NCBI GenBank assembly: GCA_020080175.1
Contig: JAGHQL010000071.1
Span: forward strand, 55,386 to 119,385
Direction: 5' to 3'
DNA length: 64,000 nucleotides
From: Glutinoglossum americanum
Lineage: Eukaryota > Ascomycota > Geoglossomycetes > Geoglossales > Geoglossaceae
The translations under genes and the position numbers were made by a program. Below are positions 59,229-64,000 of the stretch, in pieces. The stretch's first letter is position 1. Every line of letters starts with the position of its first letter. The notes under the pieces are model-generated. The model did not search any database, was not told the DNA's origin, and was given only the letters and a program-made list of their open reading frames with translations.

Positions 59229-60482
59229 TGTGACCTTAGGGCTTGGTGCTAGGTTCAAACTTAAGAAACGGTCCGCTTCCGAGACCACCGGAAGCCTAGC
59301 AAGGGCCTTTATTAACGGCGCTAGGGTTGTGCGGCTCCACTTTTATTCGTTTCGACGTCCGGGGGAGGGGGCAAATCTTTGTTTTAAGGTGATTCGAAGT
59401 GCCTTAGTTTACCTGGGCGCCACTCCTAATCGAAATTGCGCAGCATTATAAGCACAGCCGTCGTGCAAAGCAGAATCGATGCTGCCTCGCTTGAAGGCTT
59501 CACAGCCTCATCTCCCAGGTGGAAGCATTCTCTATCCACTGATGGGTGGCTGGCCTGCATAGACGCCAAGAAGTGGCTTTCCAGCAATGTGAAGGTGGAA
59601 ATTGGAGCCCTTTGTTTTTCGGACAAGGCTGTGTTAATCATGATAGCCTCGAGCCCCATATCGAACCCCATATAATAGCCAGCACCCGAAATACTCATGG
59701 CGATTGGCAGCCCAGACGCCGCGCTGACCGGATTGAGACGCCAAGAACAGAAAGAGTGTAATTGGGTAAAATCACGCAATGGACCCCATACTCACTTTGA
59801 CCTAGATGATAGGCCGTGCGAACGGGATGTTACTTGTTATCCTGATTGGGTGTCAGGTAATCAGTTAACCCGGGGCCTAGACTCAACTGCTTTTGGAATG
59901 TCTCAGCTGCGCGCTAATCAGCCTTGCACGCCACGAGGTGCATCGCAGCCCCGTGTACGAGCTGGACCGACCCATATGCATTCTGCAATCGTACATATTC
60001 TACCGGGAGAATTCCTGTCTGTCAAAAGGGGTGAGCTCATATTCGTTCGGGTTGGTGGGTGACTGAAACTTGATCGAATGCCCCGCTCGACTCGTCATGC
60101 TGTCGCTATAGAGGAGCGAAGCTGGTCTCCAGATACTGAGGCCACGAAAGACGAGTCATCTGTCCAACTCAAGATCCGCCTAGTTTGAGTAGCGTTTGAT
60201 CCATGCGAAAAGGCAGAGGCAGACAGGGCAGATTTTGAAGGAAATAGCCGATTCCCAGTCGGAGGCTTGGCGCAGACGTGTGGCATTCTTCTAATAGTTG
60301 GATTCTCCTACTTGCCGGCCTCGCGTTGGTAAGCTGAAGTTATAAACGTGTAGGCGCCCCCGCAGACGCCCCGAGGTAATTGCCACCACCCTAATTTCGT
60401 GGCTCTCTGAGCGCTAGGTGGACCACCTAGCCTATAAGTGCGCCCTCTGGTACCTTTCTAACACGAACTACCACAGTATCAA
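59229..60482. other. Intergenic spacer
   Basis: Divergent region between the patatin-like gene and a small hypothetical gene. Overlapping open frames of 60-120 aa on both strands at 59426-60062 show no family features, so no gene is called. Confidence 0.45.
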
Positions 60483-61004
60483 ATGCCGGGAACAATACCC
60501 TCGCCCGAGGAACCCACGGCAGTGCGGAGTGGTACCGACAACACAACAAAGTCGGACGGTTCGAAAAGGTCAAATTCCAAAAAGTCAGCAAAGTCGAAGT
60601 CTGTAAAATCGAGCCTGTGCACTCTACGTTCTCCCACGCCAGATGCGTCTCAATGTCAACCAGACAAATCCTCGCTCAATTCGAATCGAAATCTCGAGGT
60701 CTTCGTGTACGAGGTCAAACAGAATCGAACATTCAAAATGCGGAAAGGCGAATTGTATACCAAAGCCGGTAAGTTTTGCGGGCCTAATCTTCAAGCACCT
60801 CCACCAGCTAACATGCTGACAGGTCAAGAGAATGTCGAAAAAGTTCGGATCCCGCGAGGACAAGGAAGGGTACCCATTCACCTTAGCAGCGGGTTAGGCG
60901 ATTCGCAGATTTTTGTCGCCACGGTTTACATTGATATCACTACGCGATTCCAGCGTTTTTTCTTTGGTCGCTATGAAACAATGTACGTTATCGGATGCGT
61001 GTAA
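60483..61004 (+). CDS. Hypothetical protein, 173 aa unspliced or 155 aa spliced
   Basis: I do not recognise this gene. The first 65 residues are rich in Ser, Lys and Thr and probably disordered (KRSNSKKSAKSKSVKSS). The rest (LEVFVYEVKQNRTFKM through VATVYIDITTRFQRFFF) alternates hydrophobic and polar residues, as in a beta-rich fold. A canonical fungal intron lies at 60769-60822: GTAAGT donor, GCTAAC branch sequence and GACAG acceptor. It is 54 nt and stop-free, so both forms are readable; the spliced form gives KAGQENVEKV. The gene faces away from the patatin-like gene. The 3' end could be longer if another intron follows near 60980. Confidence 0.45.
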   Translation: MPGTIPSPEEPTAVRSGTDNTTKSDGSKRSNSKKSAKSKSVKSSLCTLRSPTPDASQCQPDKSSLNSNRNLEVFVYEVKQNRTFKMRKGELYTKAGKFCGPNLQAPPPANMLTGQENVEKVRIPRGQGRVPIHLSSGLGDSQIFVATVYIDITTRFQRFFFGRYETMYVIGCV

Positions 61005-61938
61005 TCGCAGTACAAAGGCACTAGCGGTGCCAGGCGCAATTTGGGTTTGGTATGGGGGGCGAGGGTCTAGAAGGCGTTATTTGGCGTTGGTGGAATAATG
61101 GCCTACTATTGCAATAGACACCAGTAGGCTGAGAGACAATATCACTTATAAAATCACCTTAGAGACCTTATGTTGGTTTGCCATGAGCACGCTGACTTTC
61201 TAAAGGAAGGGAGGATGCTCGCCAGTACCAGCTCTTACCACTCACATAGAAAGGACTATTCAGCATGTCTGAAAATGCCACTAGATAAATCACATATCGC
61301 AAACGAAATACCACTAGTTTTTTAGCCCAGGCGTAGCTCCATATTGTAGATGCCCTGAGCTATCCCCTAAATAGATGCGTCAAGAGCATAACTACTCGAG
61401 ATCCGAGCCCTGAAGAACGGGAGCTACAGCATTTGATCCTCCGACTGGAGCGATGTATGCTTCCAATACTGCGCACATGGTGACAATTAGGACTGAGATA
61501 CTAACCCAGGCTTAGTGAAAAAGATTGCGAGCGCACATCGCCGCTTATAACGAAGAGTCGCCGATAGAAATATATCCATATCCAATGCAGAATAACTGCC
61601 ATCCCCTCGACGAGCTATGGAAAGAGTTGCACTGCGTCAAATCACGGCACCTACCGTGTGGATAGAGTGGGTTTTTGTATTCTTCTGGCCTGTTCTGCAG
61701 TGGGCAGTAGAGTTGGCAAGTTAATCGCAAACCTTCATCCCCTACGCTGTTGTTATGCAGCTCTATGTGACAATACCAAAGCTTCCGCATCCATTGAAAA
61801 TCAACTACCCCCAGGGTATGCTCTTAATACGACTGGGATACCCCTTAGCACCGCGAAAACCCTGCACACTACTGCGAGAGCCGAAAAAGGGGCAGACGGC
61901 TCACATAGTAACTAGTACCAAGTGTGCAATTTCAATAG

Positions 61939-61968
61939 ATCCCTATGCAGAGAATCCCTATGCAGAGA
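61939..61968. repeat. Two tandem copies of a 15-bp unit
   Basis: ATCCCTATGCAGAGA occurs twice head to tail. It is non-coding as far as I can see. Confidence 0.9.
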
Positions 61969-62040
61969 CTCAGGTTTAATTCTTAGTCCTAGATAAATGG
62001 CTCGGCTAAAACCGCGTATACTCGCTGCCCACTTTGTGTC

Positions 62041-62253
62041 TTATTTTCGCAAAAAAGCAAAACAGGCTGCACCGGAGATACGGGCCTGTGAACCCAGGAA
62101 AACCACATAAATTTCGCAAGAGCTGGGAACCGAGAGGCTAGCAAATGCGCCGCCAATACCTGTTGCCCGCCCCAACGCTTCGGGGGCGGTGTCGCTGAGC
62201 TTGGTGTGAATTGCGTCGAACTGCTGCGAGGTTGTTGTCTCGGGTCCTTTCAT
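62041..62253 (-). CDS. Possible small ORF, 70 aa
   Basis: I do not recognise it. The first 32 residues (MKGPETTTSQQFDAIHTKL and onward) look like ordinary soluble protein, and a GTATTG donor-like site follows the GRAT segment, so this may be the first exon of a larger minus-strand gene whose other exons I could not identify. It may equally be a chance frame. Confidence 0.22.
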   Translation of the reverse strand: MKGPETTTSQQFDAIHTKLSDTAPEALGRATGIGGAFASLSVPSSCEIYVVFLGSQARISGAACFAFLRK

Positions 62254-64000
62254 CCTACATCCTGATAGGTTGAATCCCCGAAACAGGACTACTGCTCTAA
62301 TTTAGAGTCGACGGACGCTCATTTCAACCCGACCGCGCTGTGAGATAAGCATGCGACACCGCAAACAATCCTAGAACGAGCTCCTTCTGGTGTTAGTGGT
62401 GGTGGCGCCCCTCGTCAGCTTCCACGTACACCGACAACTCTCCAGCACACACCACTTGGCACCCAGATCACGCGACGATCCCCGGCGATTTCAGTAAACC
62501 ACCGCCATTCCTTCTGAGAGCCTTGACGTCAAACCCCCCGAGCGCAGACCTAGCCTGCACCACTCGACGGCAAGTGACATGGGGTGACCGAAAGAGCGCA
62601 AAGCGACACCCGGATGCGGTCACGGACCTTTTTTTTTAATACCCCTCTCGCGGGGGTTTAGCGGAGTTAGCTATAGAGGTTTAACTGTAAAAGAAGAAAA
62701 AACTCACGGACTCCAAAGAGCGAGGGAGGTACGACGGGCGTTTATCGCATGAATTGGATCGAACGGGATAAAGCGGCATTAAAGTTGGGTTACATCCGCC
62801 GGTTTTAGACGGAGAAGCTTGAAAATCGGCGGGGACATTTCCAAAAGCGGCGAAAGCATCTTTCTTTTTCCAGCGATCCTGATTGATTATCTAAGCCCCG
62901 GTATAGAGCAGCGGATTGGGTTGATGGGATGGACGCATGTCGAGAGGACCTCCTTGACTCTCTTGACTCCGAGCACACTCTCTCGAATGACAGGTACCAC
63001 GAACCACGAGACCCTAGGACGAGCTGGGGCCCGCCTCAGGCTGAGCGGTCACCATGACGGTAGGATCAACGACGTGGACCTCGTAGGCGAAGGGCGGCTT
63101 CCGTATAACTGGCTCCCCGACGGCGACGGCACATGGGGCCCAACAACAGCGTCCGATTTTCCTATCAGAAGTGCTGTTACACGAGCGGTGCGAGGCCTTG
63201 CAGAGCAGGAAGCACAGAATTAATTTGATTGGAGCATTGTAGGAGCGAGTAACTCGGTCCTGAGGGTTCTTATTCTCGAACTGAAGAATTGCAAACGACA
63301 AAGTAAATTGAATTGAATACAGAATACAATATTATTCCGAGCGGGTGCAGTCGTTCCAATGTAATATGAAGGGTCGATTTCCTTCCGGCGTTTCGGTTCA
63401 GCGTTCCCATTCCAGCGCTTTCTTTCCAACAGGGAGGGCTGGATTCGCCACAATGGGTTATGGGGACTTGCTCACTTCACTCGAGTACATCTAATTCTGT
63501 ACCTCGAACGCTGACGAGACCTAGCTTTGAACTCTCTGTTTTTCTTTTCTTCTTTCCTTTTTATTACGCTTCGTGGGTTCGTTACCTTGAGCAGGGCCCG
63601 ATTACCCCGCGCTTCCAGACCGTGAGGAGTGTGCGGGGTATGGAAGCCAGAAAGGCTTGGCAGGGCTGGAGGACCTTCGCTGTACCGCTATACTAGCTAA
63701 GTCAATTCACTACTACCAGGAATTCTAAGACTATTTAGGCTTCCTATTTGGGGAGTGGATACCTGGCAATGGATCACTCAAGCGGCACGAAGTCTCTTTT
63801 ATTCTCCGAGAAACATCAACAGGTGTGCTCTTTCTCCGGGACTTCTCAACTCCGCTGTGGGTAATTAACCTCAGGCCAGCGATTTTGATAGTAGCATTTA
63901 GGGTCGAGATAAACTTCGGCTTCACCACTTGGATCCCGTGTCAAGGCTGTTGCGAGGCATGCCCTCGGAGCATTCCGCTCAGGGGTTATGACCTCAGAGC

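Larger units (their letters stand above)
61005..64000. other. Terminal gene-poor region
   Basis: No gene of known family was recognised in the last 3 kb. It contains a 15-bp tandem duplication at 61939-61968, a possible 70-aa ORF at 62041-62253 (minus) and a 134-aa plus-strand frame at 62819-63223 that lacks an early ATG. Confidence 0.45.

Noticed and set aside
62819-63223. 134-aa plus-strand open frame
   Set aside because: It lacks an ATG near its start, has no recognisable domain and no supporting splice sites; a gene is possible but unsupported.

Overview
The window reads as nuclear DNA of a filamentous ascomycete (Pezizomycotina). Genes lie far apart on both strands and most are split by 47-110 nt introns with GTRNGT donors and CAG/TAG acceptors. 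Recognisable families (HET, NACHT-ankyrin, CFEM, fungal-type kinases) are fungal. I cannot name the genus. Exon boundaries below are my own splices, accepted when the reading frame and a family motif both carried across the junction.

Layout. 0-6.2 kb: two HET-domain genes on the minus strand, the second with a membrane-spanning N-terminus. 8-12 kb: a CFEM-like single-pass membrane protein and a secreted type-B carboxylesterase. 12.6-14.9 kb: an intracellular trypsin/V8-like serine protease with a long, internally repeated hydrophobic C-terminal region. 18.3-20.0 kb: a decayed MATE-type transporter gene with several in-frame stops and at least one frameshift. 22.7-24.0 kb: an unknown polytopic membrane protein. 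25.8-30.0 kb: an NLR-like gene (alpha/beta-hydrolase, NACHT, ankyrin). 32.5-34.3 kb: an MFS drug transporter.

36.8-50.3 kb holds an aromatic-metabolism group: an Aro8-type aminotransferase, an FAD phenol hydroxylase-like enzyme, a DOPA 4,5-dioxygenase family protein, 4-hydroxyphenylpyruvate dioxygenase, a TTC36-like TPR protein and a cytochrome b5-FMN 2-hydroxyacid dehydrogenase. All six look intact after splicing. The set could take tyrosine or related aromatic 2-keto and 2-hydroxy acids through hydroxylation and ring cleavage. No homogentisate 1,2-dioxygenase is visible. The HPPD-TTC36 pairing is notable because TTC36 is reported to stabilise HPD in mouse.

53.5-59.2 kb: a tandem pseudokinase-kinase gene that arose by internal duplication with its introns, and a patatin-like gene that has lost its nucleophile and oxyanion motifs. 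With the HET genes, the NLR-like gene and the protease, these make the non-metabolic part of the window look like a set of candidates for non-self recognition or regulated cell death. The remaining long spacers show no recognisable genes, RNA genes, CRISPR arrays or intact transposons.
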